Shown: one piece after another, positions 42,967 through 57,796 of the stretch
Layout: the number at the start of each line of letters is the position of its first letter
Position numbering within the stretch: position 1 is the stretch's first letter
Assembly: GCF_963675165.1 (NCBI RefSeq)
Contig: NC_087389.1
Coordinates: 1,274,001-1,338,000 of the forward strand
DNA: 64,000 nt
Direction: 5' to 3'
DNA from: Halichondria panicea
Taxonomy: Eukaryota > Porifera > Demospongiae > Suberitida > Halichondriidae
The notes under the pieces: model-generated
Seen by the model: only the letters and a program-made list of their open reading frames with translations
The model's database searches: none
What the model was told of the DNA's origin: nothing
Position numbers and translations under genes: made by a program

Positions 42967-45900
42967 ATGTCTAAAGGAATAGAGCTGGAAGACATCAGAT
43001 TGGACTCTGAGACAGAGCCTGAGGTGAGGAGATCATAAACTAGAGCGTAGTACTGACATGAAAACCAAACACAGGACCCATCCAGTTCCCTTGATTCTGA
43101 TGCTGGTGAGCAACCCCCTCCCCAGGAAGAGCCAAAACCCAAGCGAGATTTCTCAAAATGCTCACTGGTCGAAGCTGCTCAGTATGGTCTCTTAGCAAGG
43201 TATGAGTGTATGTGCAGTTAGTATACAATCTGATTGTAATGTATTGTTTGTGTTTAGGTGTCGTGAGTTGGTAGAGGTGGAGGGTGCGAGTGTGACCAAG
43301 GCTGATGAGGAGGGCATAACTGTTCTGCACTGGGCAGCCATCAATAATCGTATTCCAGTGGCCAGCTACTTCCTTCAGAAGGGAGCAGATATCAACGCCC
43401 TCGGAGGAGAGTTGAAATCAGCTCCCATGCACTGGGCAGTGAGGTAGTTCCTGTTTGTGGTATACTGTTATACAAGGAATAGTTGCTATGGCATGCATCA
43501 CACATTTATTGTTTATTTAGCATTACATATTAATGCCCCTCCCTCCCCGCAGACAAGGTCACCTGAGCATGGTAATCCACCTGATGCGTTACGGTGCTCT
43601 CCCCGAGATTGCTGATAGCGAAGGCCTCAACTGTCTTCACATTGCAGCTCAGTTTGGGTTCACTGCCATTGTGGGATACCTTATATCCTGTCGAACCCCT
43701 GTGGTGAGAATATTCCCCCACCCCACACACTTACACGTTTGCCTACTTTCAGAATGCTTGTATAATTATTTATATTTTTGTCCCAGAATAACCATTCCAT
43801 AAAGAGAGTATAGGTGGTCACCATAGTATCGATGTGTTGCTTTCTCCCACAGTTCATAGACTGTAGAGACAACCTGGAGAGGACTCCACTCATGCATGCT
43901 GCAGCCAGAGCCAACAGAGGGTGAGAATTTTTAATCCTTTATTACTAGAACCGTAATTACATGTAAGTGATAACTCCTAAAATAGAGTCTACGTAAATAT
44001 AACTAATTTCCACCATGGTTACCTTTAAGTGTAATTTTTCTCCTCTCTGCCAGTTTTGATACAACTCGTCTGCTGGTGTCCTTCGGAGCTGACATGGTAG
44101 CCAAGGACAACAACAACGACTCTGCCCTCCACCATGCTTCTGCTAACCTCAACTATCTAGCAACCAAAGTATTGTCTGAAGCTGGAGCACCACTAGAGGA
44201 AAAGAACAAAGAGGTATGTTGGAATGGGGGGGGGGGGAGGGTTCAACTGAATCAAGAGCCAGTAAACAAACATTTGCCGTGACATTTGCACTGTATTAGC
44301 TGTTGTAGTAGATATTTACGAGAATTTCTCTTCTCCTCCCCCTAGGGCAAGACTCCTTATGATTTGGCCATGGAGAACCAGAATCACTATGGTGTGGACC
44401 AGATTGTCATGGCCAGACAGAAGAAGAGCCCTAGGGGCATCAGAGAGTACATCACCAGAGAGCCGGTACGTTTGCTGTGAGGGTGTGTGAGGTGTGTATT
44501 ATGTGAGTGTGTGTGCCTGTGCAGCGTGTGAGCTGGTGGGTGATGTTCCTGTTCCCCGGAGTCTTCCTCACTCTGTTTGGCTGGGTGGGTGTCATCTGTC
44601 CTAACTGGTGGACTTACCTCATCTCAGCCTCTGCCATGAGCTGGCTGTCCCAGGCCATTGTCAGGTGAGCACACACTACGTAGCTTCTTTGAGGAAGGAC
44701 TTGAGGCTTTTTCAACCCCACTACAAGTAACTGTCCATTCTATAGAGTGTGAATTTTTAGCAACTCATATTTTGAGCTTTTAGATTTGTATTGTACGTGT
44801 GTACATAATTACACAGTGTGTCCTCCCTCCCTCCCACAGGATTTACTTGCCTGTTCTCGGTGACAACAACCCTGCTGCCTTTGGGATTGTGGTGGGGTTC
44901 AAGGTACAGCTCTACTTTACGGCCACGTTGGTACTGGCGAGTGGGGGCATTCTGGAGCACTACATTCTCATGCATCTCTTTCTCTTTCTCACACTTGCCA
45001 TCTTCTACAAGACCTCCAAGAGTGACCCCGGGCTAATTCCCAGGAACACAAGCATTCAGGAGGCACACAGGGTAAGTACAAAACAGCAGTATCAAACTTT
45101 ACTACCCACTAATTAGATTTTGTTAACTACATGTAGCACTACTACCATTAGCCATGGTGTCCATACTGCTGCCGCCTACATTGTAGTACTTGTGTGTGGT
45201 GATGTCATAATTATGATAGTCGTTTATTTATGTGTGTAGGTGTTTGTGGATCTTTGCGAGAAGGGCCTCTATACTGACTCCGCCTTCTGTGCAACATGCC
45301 TGGTGAGTTAACTATTAGAGGGTATAGTCACATGATCACCACCCCCCCTCCACAGGTTCGCCGCCCCCTTCGTTCCAAGCACTGTGCAGCGTGTAACCAG
45401 TGTGTGGCGAGGTTCGACCACCATTGCCCGTGGATCAATAACTGTGTGGGTCTGCGCAATCATAAGATGTTCCTGGCCTACCTAGTGTGTCTGTTGGTGA
45501 TGCTCACCTGGGCTGCAAAGGACTCTCTGCTCTGTAAGTACATGTATGTGCATGTGTGGGTTGATGTGTGCACTACAGTACATTGTACCTGCCTATACAC
45601 TGTACATGTATGTCCATAATTACTAGTGTTTGTAACCAACATCATAACCTGTCTCAGATGTCAATTTCCGACCCTTTTTCGAAGTCGATAACTTATTGTT
45701 TTTGCCAATAATGGGACCGATCAAACTTGTAAGAGGATCCCTATTTGTCTCTCTCCCACTCAGACCTCTACCATTACCACCCGGCTGACCACGGCAACTT
45801 CATCGTGAGGTCGTATCATTACATCACCGTAGACCCCTGGATGGGTTACGTCCTCCTCTCCTGCTTCCTGCACATGACCTGGGTGTCTCTGCTGCTACTG

Positions 45901-46540
45901 GGACAGCTCTTCCAGGTGATCATGTGATCCTATTGATTTGTCATGTGATCTAAGCCCGTGGTCATGTGATGTCCCTTCAGGTCATCTGTCAAGGATTCAC
46001 CACAAACGAGCTGCGGAATCGCTACAGATACGACTACTTTGCCAAGTTTGGAGGCTCGAATCCATTCCAGTGAGTCACATGATAATCACATGATAATCAT
46101 ACTTATACGCATTATGAAGATTGAAACTGTATCTGAGGTATTGTGATGCTTATGTAGCACACTGCATAGTATCTGCAGGTGCTGTAACTATACTGACCTT
46201 GTTTACTGCAGTCGTGGAGTGCTGGCTAATTGTGCTGATTTCTTTGGGTTCACGTGCTGTCAGCCGGCCAAGGTGGACTGGACTAACACGTATGACCTGC
46301 CCCGGAACTACAGTGAGGCGGTGACACTGGCCAACGAGGAGGAGGAGTCTCAGAGCGTCAAAATACCCCTCCCCTTTAGCTCCACTTGGGACCCCTCTGG
46401 CAAGAAGCAGCATCGCAGGTGTGTGTGTTTGTGTGAGTGTGTGTGTGTGTGGTTGGGTGGGTGAGTGGGTGGGTGTATGAGTGTGTGTGTGTGAGTGTGT
46501 GTGTGAGTGTGTGTGTGTGATTGGGTGGGTGTATGAGTGT

Positions 46541-46599
<59 letters not shown>

Positions 46600-46864
46600 T
46601 GTGTGTGTGTGTGTGTGTGTGGTTGGGTGGGTGGGTGGGTGGGTGGGTGTATGAGTACTGTATCTGGATGTTTATCAAATTGGATTTTTTGCTAGGATGT
46701 TACATGTACAGTAGTAAACACTACACTAATAATGTATGTCTCTTTACCTCCTACACACACACAGGACTCATGGTGGTGGTGGGAGGAACGGCTATGTGAG
46801 CTCTGACGAGGAGAGCACCACTTGTCAACAACAGTTTGCAGCCAACCAAGAGTTCTCCATTTAA
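42967..46864 (+). CDS. ZDHHC17: ZDHHC17/HIP14-type palmitoyltransferase
   Basis: A Golgi/vesicle protein S-acyltransferase with an ankyrin substrate-binding domain. It starts [19 protein letters not shown] at 42967. The ankyrin repeats run from [20 protein letters not shown] (43.16 kb) through [53 protein letters not shown] and [14 protein letters not shown] to [19 protein letters not shown]. Membrane segments follow (44.5-45.0 kb). The Cys-rich catalytic domain reads [20 protein letters not shown] and [20 protein letters not shown], with DHHC intact. Two further membrane segments, the [11 protein letters not shown] stretch (TTxE motif) and a Ser/Gln-rich tail complete it. About 14 exons, about 650 residues, as in vertebrates. 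The last intron starts with a long GT array. Confidence 0.95.
46420..46651. repeat. (GT)n/(GGGT)n array in last ZDHHC17 intron
   Basis: The array begins at the donor itself (CGCAG then GTGTGTGTGTTTG). Blocks of (GT)n, GAGTGTGT and GGGTGGGT follow. The acceptor of the same intron is a short CA run ending ACACACACAG. Confidence 0.9.
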
Positions 46865-47117
46865 ACAATCAAAACTATGTAGATTTCAGCCATATTTTCT
46901 GTATGTATTAATTTTAGAACTGTATAGTTTCTCTATTCTTAACGTGTGAACTCTTAATATCTAATTGTATGACCATTTGATTTTTGTATTGTTTTCATTA
47001 GGAATTTTTTCATTGAAAAACAGGTTGAAAACAGTTGTGTGCCAGAAAATATTATACTATAATTATACATAATTATACATGTACGTCGTAAGTATTGAAT
47101 AATTATGAGATGTGATT

Positions 47118-49726
47118 TTACCACATAAATCTCTGAAGTTGTTGTGAGTCAGGCCACAGAAATGGTTTATACAGAAAGGCATACAGTGTAAATACATTCA
47201 CACACGAGTACAATAGCAGTTCAGCCATGAGGGGTAGCATGTTGTTGCCATGGCCACTCGGCATGTGGAGCCTGTAGATGAGGTAGGGGATGATGAAATA
47301 GCGGAACTCCAGCAGCCTCTGTGGCACCACCGTCATGAAACAACAGACAGTGAAAAGCAGAATCCAGAGAAACGACCTAGTTCTTGCTGCAGTGAAAGTG
47401 GCGACAATAGTTGATAATTCTTTGTACATAAACTTATTAAACAGATAATTAAAGATTATGCTAATGCTACAGTATGTACACTACGTAGCAACAATACTTA
47501 TAATGAGCACTTGGAAATGGTACGTACTGCATATGAAGGATTATAGTACACCCGGTACTGGCACATACTCACAGAGTGTATAGAGGATGGCGGTGATGGA
47601 GACGGAGTAGAGTGGGAGGAGCCAGTACCTCACAGTCAGGTGTACTCGGAACACATTCTTCCACAGATAGAATGGATAGTGTCTGTTGTCGGCCAACAGG
47701 TAGGGATGGGCGTACCTGAAGAGGGGGGGACATCACCACTACAAAACACTCGTCTAGGCTAACAAAAGTAACCCCTCCAAATGATTATAACTGTGCTTGA
47801 TTACCAATACAGTATGGACAACTATGTCGAATTAACTATGCTTTACGGGAAACTGCTGCACACCCACACACGTAACTCAACACATCTACTGAATAATTAT
47901 ATAATATGCTCTTACGTGAAATAATGGACAGCCAAGGCTCCAGTCAGTGCAATGAATACAAGGGCCAGGCTCCACTTCAGTCTTGTGATCAGTGCTCGTA
48001 GTAGACCAGAGGTGTGATGAAGGAGGATATGAGGTGAGGAGAAGACACAAGTGAACACAGCCAGATAGAAGAGCTGTGGGAGATGGAGACAGGGGACGTG
48101 ATGAGTCTTATCCCCCATTACCAGGGAGCCATTCAAGACAATGAATGTAGCAAACAGAAGCACCACCGCAAGATAAGGCCACAGTGTTAGGAGCAGTGTC
48201 AAGAGGTGGGAGAGGAGGGACTTAACGATGGCAGCTGGGTAGGAGAGCATCAGGTGATCTCCTGCAGGGAAACATAAAACTAGTTGATACAAAGACACAA
48301 TACATGATAACACACGAGCCTTGTATTAACATTTGTATAATTATAATTATAGAGTGTGGTGGAGAATTTACACTAGCTAACCCCATTGCGGCACGAAACA
48401 TAATTATAAGTACACTACGATGCTGTGTACCTTTGGTGTGTTTGGTGAAGGTCGGCTCGATGATCTCCACAGCAGCGGCCCCTCCCACAAACACCAGCCA
48501 CACAATGGACGTCTGTCTGAAGCACACACCAAACAACAGCACCTGCATCATGAATGGACATAATTTATTATTATCATAAGTTTTAACAGAAACCATAACT
48601 TTGGTTTCGCTTTATAGGTATCACTAAGTTTGTCTCATGATGAAAACCCTCTAGTTCAGAACATCATAACACATGATTGTTGCTATTGATAACTGTGGTT
48701 ACTTACTATGGCAGACAGGAGATGGTTTCCTCTGAGGCTGAGGGCGTAGCCAAGTAGGACGAGGAGGGTGGCCCCCGTGTCAGTATAGTAGAGGAAGGAG
48801 AAGAAGTACAACACTGGGAACAGTGTCATATTCACAGAGGAGAGTACAGCTGGCGTGTGTGTGTGTGTGTGTGTGTTGTGTGTGTGTGTGTGTGGGGGGG
48901 TAAGTATGTGTAAATGTGTGTGTGGGGGGGGGGTTACAAGTACTAGAAGTAACAGTCTCTACTAGTGCATATTGTGTTGTACAACAGCAAGCTCTAGCAT
49001 GAAACTTGTGAGGAGAACCTACCAAAAATAGGCCTTAAAAATCATGGGTGAATTTTAGTCGCGGTATTTGTGTCAATATTTCCCTCACCTACGGAGATGC
49101 TTGTGCTGTGCAGTTTCCTGTGTAACCAATAGAGACAGAGGAATAGGAGGAGAGAGGAGATGAGGTTCTGAGCTCTGAGGAGGGGGGATTGACAGAGGCT
49201 CTCCGTGGACATGCCCAGCAGTCGGGAGACAGGGGAGAGCCACGCCACACTGGATAGGTACCTGTACACGGTGATACGTATAATATAAATTATAGATTGT
49301 GTTACGTACATGTACAACAACATAGGGATGTTCTATTATACCCTACATGGTTCCTACAGATAATTGTAACATGACGTATCAACGCGTGTATATGTACGTA
49401 TGTACATGCACGTTGATGCTCACTCACAGTCCCGGCAGAGTGGTGATCATGGGGTCCCAGTGTGAGAAGTTGCCACGGCAGTACGCCTGAACTTGAGGAA
49501 TGTGAAACACCTCATCCTGCAGTCAGGGGTATGTATACATAATAAATTTGTATTTAATTTAATATTAAGTATTGTTCGACGTGTACGAAGGTGACTATGC
49601 AATCAACAGGTTCAGTTCCATGGCTATAGATTCACCCACCATGTATGGATCTGGCTGGTGTGAGTTAACCAGCATAGCAACCAGAGCACCCCCAACACCT
49701 AGACAGAACACAGCCACTTGAAACAT
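47118..49726 (-). CDS. ALG10: ALG10 alpha-1,2-glucosyltransferase
   Basis: An ER enzyme adding the last glucose to the lipid-linked oligosaccharide Glc3Man9GlcNAc2-PP-dolichol. It starts [19 protein letters not shown] at 49726. The family signature follows: [19 protein letters not shown] and [18 protein letters not shown]. Membrane segments include [20 protein letters not shown] and [39 protein letters not shown] and [20 protein letters not shown] are also conserved family blocks. The end is [20 protein letters not shown] and LQRFMW. About eight exons, about 450 residues, near the usual length. One acceptor is formed by a (CA)n array (about 48.86 kb). Confidence 0.95.
48854..48932. repeat. 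(GT)n arrays at ALG10 acceptor
   Basis: Plus-strand GT blocks, broken by TTG and by G runs of seven and nine. In ALG10 sense this is (CA)n followed by CGCCAG, the acceptor of the exon encoding [15 protein letters not shown]. Confidence 0.9.
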
Positions 49727-50021
49727 GTTCCCTTCTTCTTCTTATGGGTTCGGCCACGTGGGTGGTGCATGGTGCTAATGATATTCATAGCTGGAAGTTA
49801 ATTCATGGCCTGACTTTTAGCTCCAGGCGAGGTCAAACCGCAATTAGGCTTACACACCCATCCTTTTTTGTTTTAGCTACTGACCTCCGTTTACCTGACC
49901 TCTGCAAGACTGTCTGCAACGTTTTGATCTCAAGAAGCTGCTTCTTTGAGAACACTTGAATTCTGACATATTCTTGAGTGGACAATTTTCCAGATATCTG
50001 CAAAACACCACTGAGTTGTAA
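49727..50021. promoter_or_regulatory. Divergent ALG10/FAR1 upstream region
   Basis: 295 bp between start codons. It holds GGCCACGTGGGTGG (E-box CACGTG), GGCGAGGTCAAACCG, CTACTGACCTCCG and TACCTGACCTCTGC: three GACCTC/GAGGTC words within 90 bp. I did not find a TATA box. Confidence 0.5.
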
Positions 50022-53945
<3,924 letters not shown>

Positions 53946-54187
53946 CAACAACTCTAGCTGTCTCACTAGGTGTTCCCCTCATGTGTATTGTTATCGACTT
54001 ATACTGTATAATTATATAGTAGCACGGCAATTGGTTTTTAAGACAATTTATAAGTATATATAATTATGTATGTAGCACTTTAAATTTTTTAATTGTTGAT
54101 TAATTGGCAATGAGAATTATACGGAGAATTGAGTCACAATGAGTTTATTATATATAGCGATAAATTAAAGACAAAAATGCTACTTGT

Positions 54188-56627
54188 TTACAACATATCT
54201 AAGCCTATACCAAACTGCAGTCCTGGCTGTATCCTGTGTGTGTGTGGGGGGGGGGGGGAATCGGAGTGAATGTGACGCGCTACAATAACATTATCAAGTA
54301 TAACTCACTGGTCAGTGGCCTGTGCTCTGATTGGAATAGCATAGTTAAGTTCAATTTGAGCCAGTCCCAGCCTGAAGTGCAGCCCCACCCCACACGACAC
54401 TCGAGTGCCTGAGGCCAGATCTCGAGGGCTAGGGACAGTCCCTATGTGACAATACAGTGATTATAACACAAGTGCAAGAAATCCACTCACTGCATTGGAT
54501 GAGGTTACCGGCAGTGGCGAAGGTATGGACTCTGATCCTCTGTAGGAACTGGTTCCGTGTGAATGGAAGGGGGGAGAAGAGGTGGAGTCCAGTAGCCCAG
54601 TACGCCTCTCCACCCAAACTGTAACCTGGGGGAAAAAATACAATTGTAACGGCTTAGGTATATATATTCTCTTATTGTTCTTACCTTGATCTCGAGGCCC
54701 GGCCCCCCACAAGCCGAATCCTCGCAGTGATGTGGCTCCACCCAGTAGGAAGCGATCGTTGATCTTGCTCTGAGTGAACGGCCTCATGAGCCCACCCCAC
54801 ACACGCAGTGACAACACCCAGTCCCTCCACAGCTCTTGGTAGAGCTCAGACTGAACCTGAGGTTTCACAAAATAACCAACATACAGTACAACTCTGTACA
54901 CAACAGTTAGGCACAGTAGGTAGATCTAGTTCAAAGAAATTGGAGGGAGATACATATGTACGAACACGTATTTTGTCTACATGTATCAAACAGAACACTC
55001 AACCACTTAAATTTGGGAGCGTTAAAAGTCAGCCAAAATGCATGATTGGGGAACTTTTTCTGGATAACATAGCAGCGCAGCGCTGGCTAGCTAGACTTCC
55101 TGTATATAGAGAACTGTTAACACCTATAACTATTGATTATCATTATATCCAGTAAACTGTTGTGTTGCCAAGGCATAAACCATTGACAGTGCAATCAGTT
55201 AATTAGTTTCTCATTACATTGCCTACCTCTGCCTTGCCATAGACAGTGTCCCCTCCCAGGCCAGCCATCTCGTGAGTCATCTTGACTTGATAGCCAGAGT
55301 GGGGGAGGAGGGGGTCATCTCGTTCGTCCGTCACCAAGGTGTGCTGTGTGCGATGGTGTATTTAAATTGTAGAATTTCCAGAATGTTTGGAGGCCCAGAT
55401 TTAAATTTCCTAAAATTCCCAAGTCACACAACTAGCCTAAACTTTTCCTCAATGGTGAATAATTTATTGGTGCTTCACCTTCAGAGAAGACTTGAGTGAG
55501 TGTCCAGCATTGGCCCTCACAGAGAGGGGGGCGTTGTAACTGAACCCTGTGATCTCTCTCCAGTCGACCTCCCAGGAGAGTTTGTGAGAGCCTAGCCAGG
55601 AGGGGGTCTGTAGCTCAACACTTCCACTACGCAGTAACTCATCATACCCACACATCGGCAGCTTGGTATCCGTGGTACCCAGCGATAACAATAGTCTGGA
55701 AAGAAAAATTCTCGTATATAATTTTTTTCAGAGCAACAAAATGAACTGAATGATTTGGCATAGTGCAAAGTATATATTCACTGTCAGTGCACCCAGGATT
55801 CAAGTTGACGTACTTTTTGTCAAAGTTTTTGTAGTAGGGTTTTGTGAACTGCAGTTGGACATTGTGCCCCCAGAGTGGGAAGGAGGTCCCAGAGGTCACC
55901 TCCAACTGCTCAGCACGACCAAAGATGTTGCGCAGAGCAAGGGACAGACTCTGAGAGTGGACGGGGGAGGGAGGAGATTTGCATACAATGTTACAATGTG
56001 TGTGAAAACAGTTCATAGAGGGACTAAGTAAAGTTAAGAGAGTCACTGTTAGGGTATTGAGGACTAGAAATTGCAGATTTATCCCAGGGGAAGCTCTACT
56101 CATATCTCTATATATAGGAGCTGTGCAATGTATTGTTCATAGAGACCAGTGTTACATAGAGGATATACCAGTTGGGGATAAACATGTGTAAATTCAGATG
56201 GTTGAGAAACACTCATTTAAGGTAGTGTGTGTGTAATACTCACAGCGTCTCCAGACTGAGTGCCTGCGTGTGCGCCTAGCATGGCCTTGAGCCATCCCAA
56301 CTCCTGCACGAGGAAGGTCACCTCCACACCCTCCCTCTCCAGCCCAGCCCTCTTGTCCGTGTCTATCTTGAGTGAGACGTTCTTGAACACCTTCATGTCC
56401 TGCAGTTGCTCCATCGAGGTGAGGGCCTTGACGAAGAGCTCCTTGAGAGAGGAGGCCTGCAAGACATCCTTGATATGCTCAACAACTATGTCATTCTTGG
56501 TTCTTATCAGACCAGCCACTTGCACTCGGCTAACATGGATCTGTGAGCGTGGGATGATGTGTGTGAGTATACACATAGATAGTGTGCTTACCTCAACATC
56601 AGGAACCTCTAATGCTTGTTTTTGCAT
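54188..56627 (-). CDS. SAMM50: SAMM50 outer-membrane beta-barrel assembly protein
   Basis: Core of the mitochondrial SAM complex (BamA/Omp85 family), inserting beta-barrel proteins into the outer membrane and contacting MICOS. It starts [12 protein letters not shown] at 56627. The POTRA domain runs [20 protein letters not shown] to [14 protein letters not shown]. The barrel follows, with [74 protein letters not shown] and the conserved [20 protein letters not shown]. The last strand ends [14 protein letters not shown]; its carboxy-terminal strand is expected to form the beta signal. About 10 exons, about 450 residues. Head to head (130 bp) with an orphan gene. Confidence 0.95.
54902..55225 (-). 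other. SAMM50 intron, nothing recognised
   Basis: AT-rich, about 325 bp, between the [10 protein letters not shown] exon and the [10 protein letters not shown] exon. I see no repeat copy or gene in it. Confidence 0.4.
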
Positions 56628-56757
56628 CTCTTCACTTGAGCTTCAACTTTTATAAATGGTAAAGATCATCACACTTTCAGATGACTTTTCTACTCTGTCC
56701 AGAAAAGGGGGGTGTAGCTGCTTCAACCATAGCTAGTACTAGTCTAGGAGCAAGAGA

Positions 56758-57387
56758 ATGGCTATGCTGAGCCTCTATTCAGGAAAAAAGGAAGACTCCG
56801 AAAGTGTTAAACTCTCCCTCCATCCCTCTAGAGCTAGCACAGCTCCTAAAAGAGTCAGGAAACTGCATACAAGAGGAGATTCAATGAAACAAGAGATTCT
56901 AACCAAAAACTATCCAGTTCTAAAGCAAACCAGACACAAAACAAGCACATGGCCTTCACTGCAGTACAAGCTATGGCTAGACATTTCTAATTTTCCTTTA
57001 CATCAGCTCAGAGAGGACAAACGGATGAGAAATGAAGGCAAAGATATCCAAAAACAGAGAGGTGGTCGACCATTGACTGTGATGTGGAGCTCCTACAGCA
57101 ATGTTGATCATACAGACAAAGCAGCCACTGCCAGCATCCTCCCTTCCCGAATTGGCCCCAACACTCTTGTCAGCTACCTTAGGCAAAGAGAAGCAGATGA
57201 CGGCTCGGAAGACAAATTGCTTAAACTGAGAACATTGGTACGGAATCCGTCTAGGGAAGGGAGTTGTCGATTACGAGCATTGCAGCTCAAGAAACCTCCT
57301 GTTCTGTCGGATGTGACCCCACCTGCCTCACCACCTACACTTACTCACTGTCTTTCATGTAAAACACTTCGTTATGTTATCAAATGA
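56758..57387 (+). CDS. Orphan basic single-exon protein
   Basis: A 209-codon uninterrupted frame from ATG at 56758 to TGA at 57387. It is not antisense to another gene and lies only 130 bp from the SAMM50 start. I do not recognise it. The N-terminal third is basic and Ser-rich (LSLHPSRASTAPKRVRKLHT). A central hydrophobic/aromatic patch (WPSLQYKLWLDISNFPLHQL) precedes a charged helix (REDKRMRNEGKDIQKQRGG). A Ser/Pro/Leu-rich end with LLKLRTLVRNPSREGSCR, and HCLSCKTL close to the C-terminus, follows. No signal peptide or TM. A single exon in an intron-rich window is unusual; it could be young or a retrocopy, and expression is unproven. Confidence 0.5.
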   Translation: MAMLSLYSGKKEDSESVKLSLHPSRASTAPKRVRKLHTRGDSMKQEILTKNYPVLKQTRHKTSTWPSLQYKLWLDISNFPLHQLREDKRMRNEGKDIQKQRGGRPLTVMWSSYSNVDHTDKAATASILPSRIGPNTLVSYLRQREADDGSEDKLLKLRTLVRNPSREGSCRLRALQLKKPPVLSDVTPPASPPTLTHCLSCKTLRYVIK

Positions 57388-57389
57388 AT

Positions 57390-57628
57390 TAGCGTATAGC
57401 GGGAAATTTTCGTGGGGTGCAAAATTTCGCGTTTTTCGAGGGCAGGCTGTTACGCGAAAATTAAACTGGGATAAACTCCCACGCACCAGTATTTCATATG
57501 CAAAACTATTGGTGGGTGTGGTTTCCTGGCATTGAAACGCAAATATTAGAACCCACGAATATTTCTGCTAAGGCTCTGGAGCCAAATCGCGAAAATTTGA
57601 ACCCACGAAAATTTCCCGCTACACGGTA
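57390..57628. mobile_element. MITE family A, copy 3
   Basis: It begins TAGCGTATAGCGGGAAATTT, three bases past the orphan gene's stop, and ends AAATTTCCCGCTACACGGTA. The two ends are inverted repeats of about 22 bp. The interior shares CCAGTATTTCA and TTGGTGGGTGTGGTTTCC with copy 1 at 5399-5612. Family A copies lie on both sides of the window, so it is probably frequent in the genome. Confidence 0.75.
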
Positions 57629-57796
57629 TATCGTAACACAAGTTTTGAAAAAAAATTTCTCATAATTAGAATCTCAGACATTATTACATACATTTAATTG
57701 AATAAATAAATGTTGCCTATGAATCACACAAGGTATAAATATACAGTACGTTGAGTGAGAGGAGGGTACAAAATAATTATAATAAAAAAGTAGTTC

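Noticed and set aside
45655-45740. Possible family B repeat copy in a ZDHHC17 intron
   Set aside because: Only short AT-rich words match and not in the family order.
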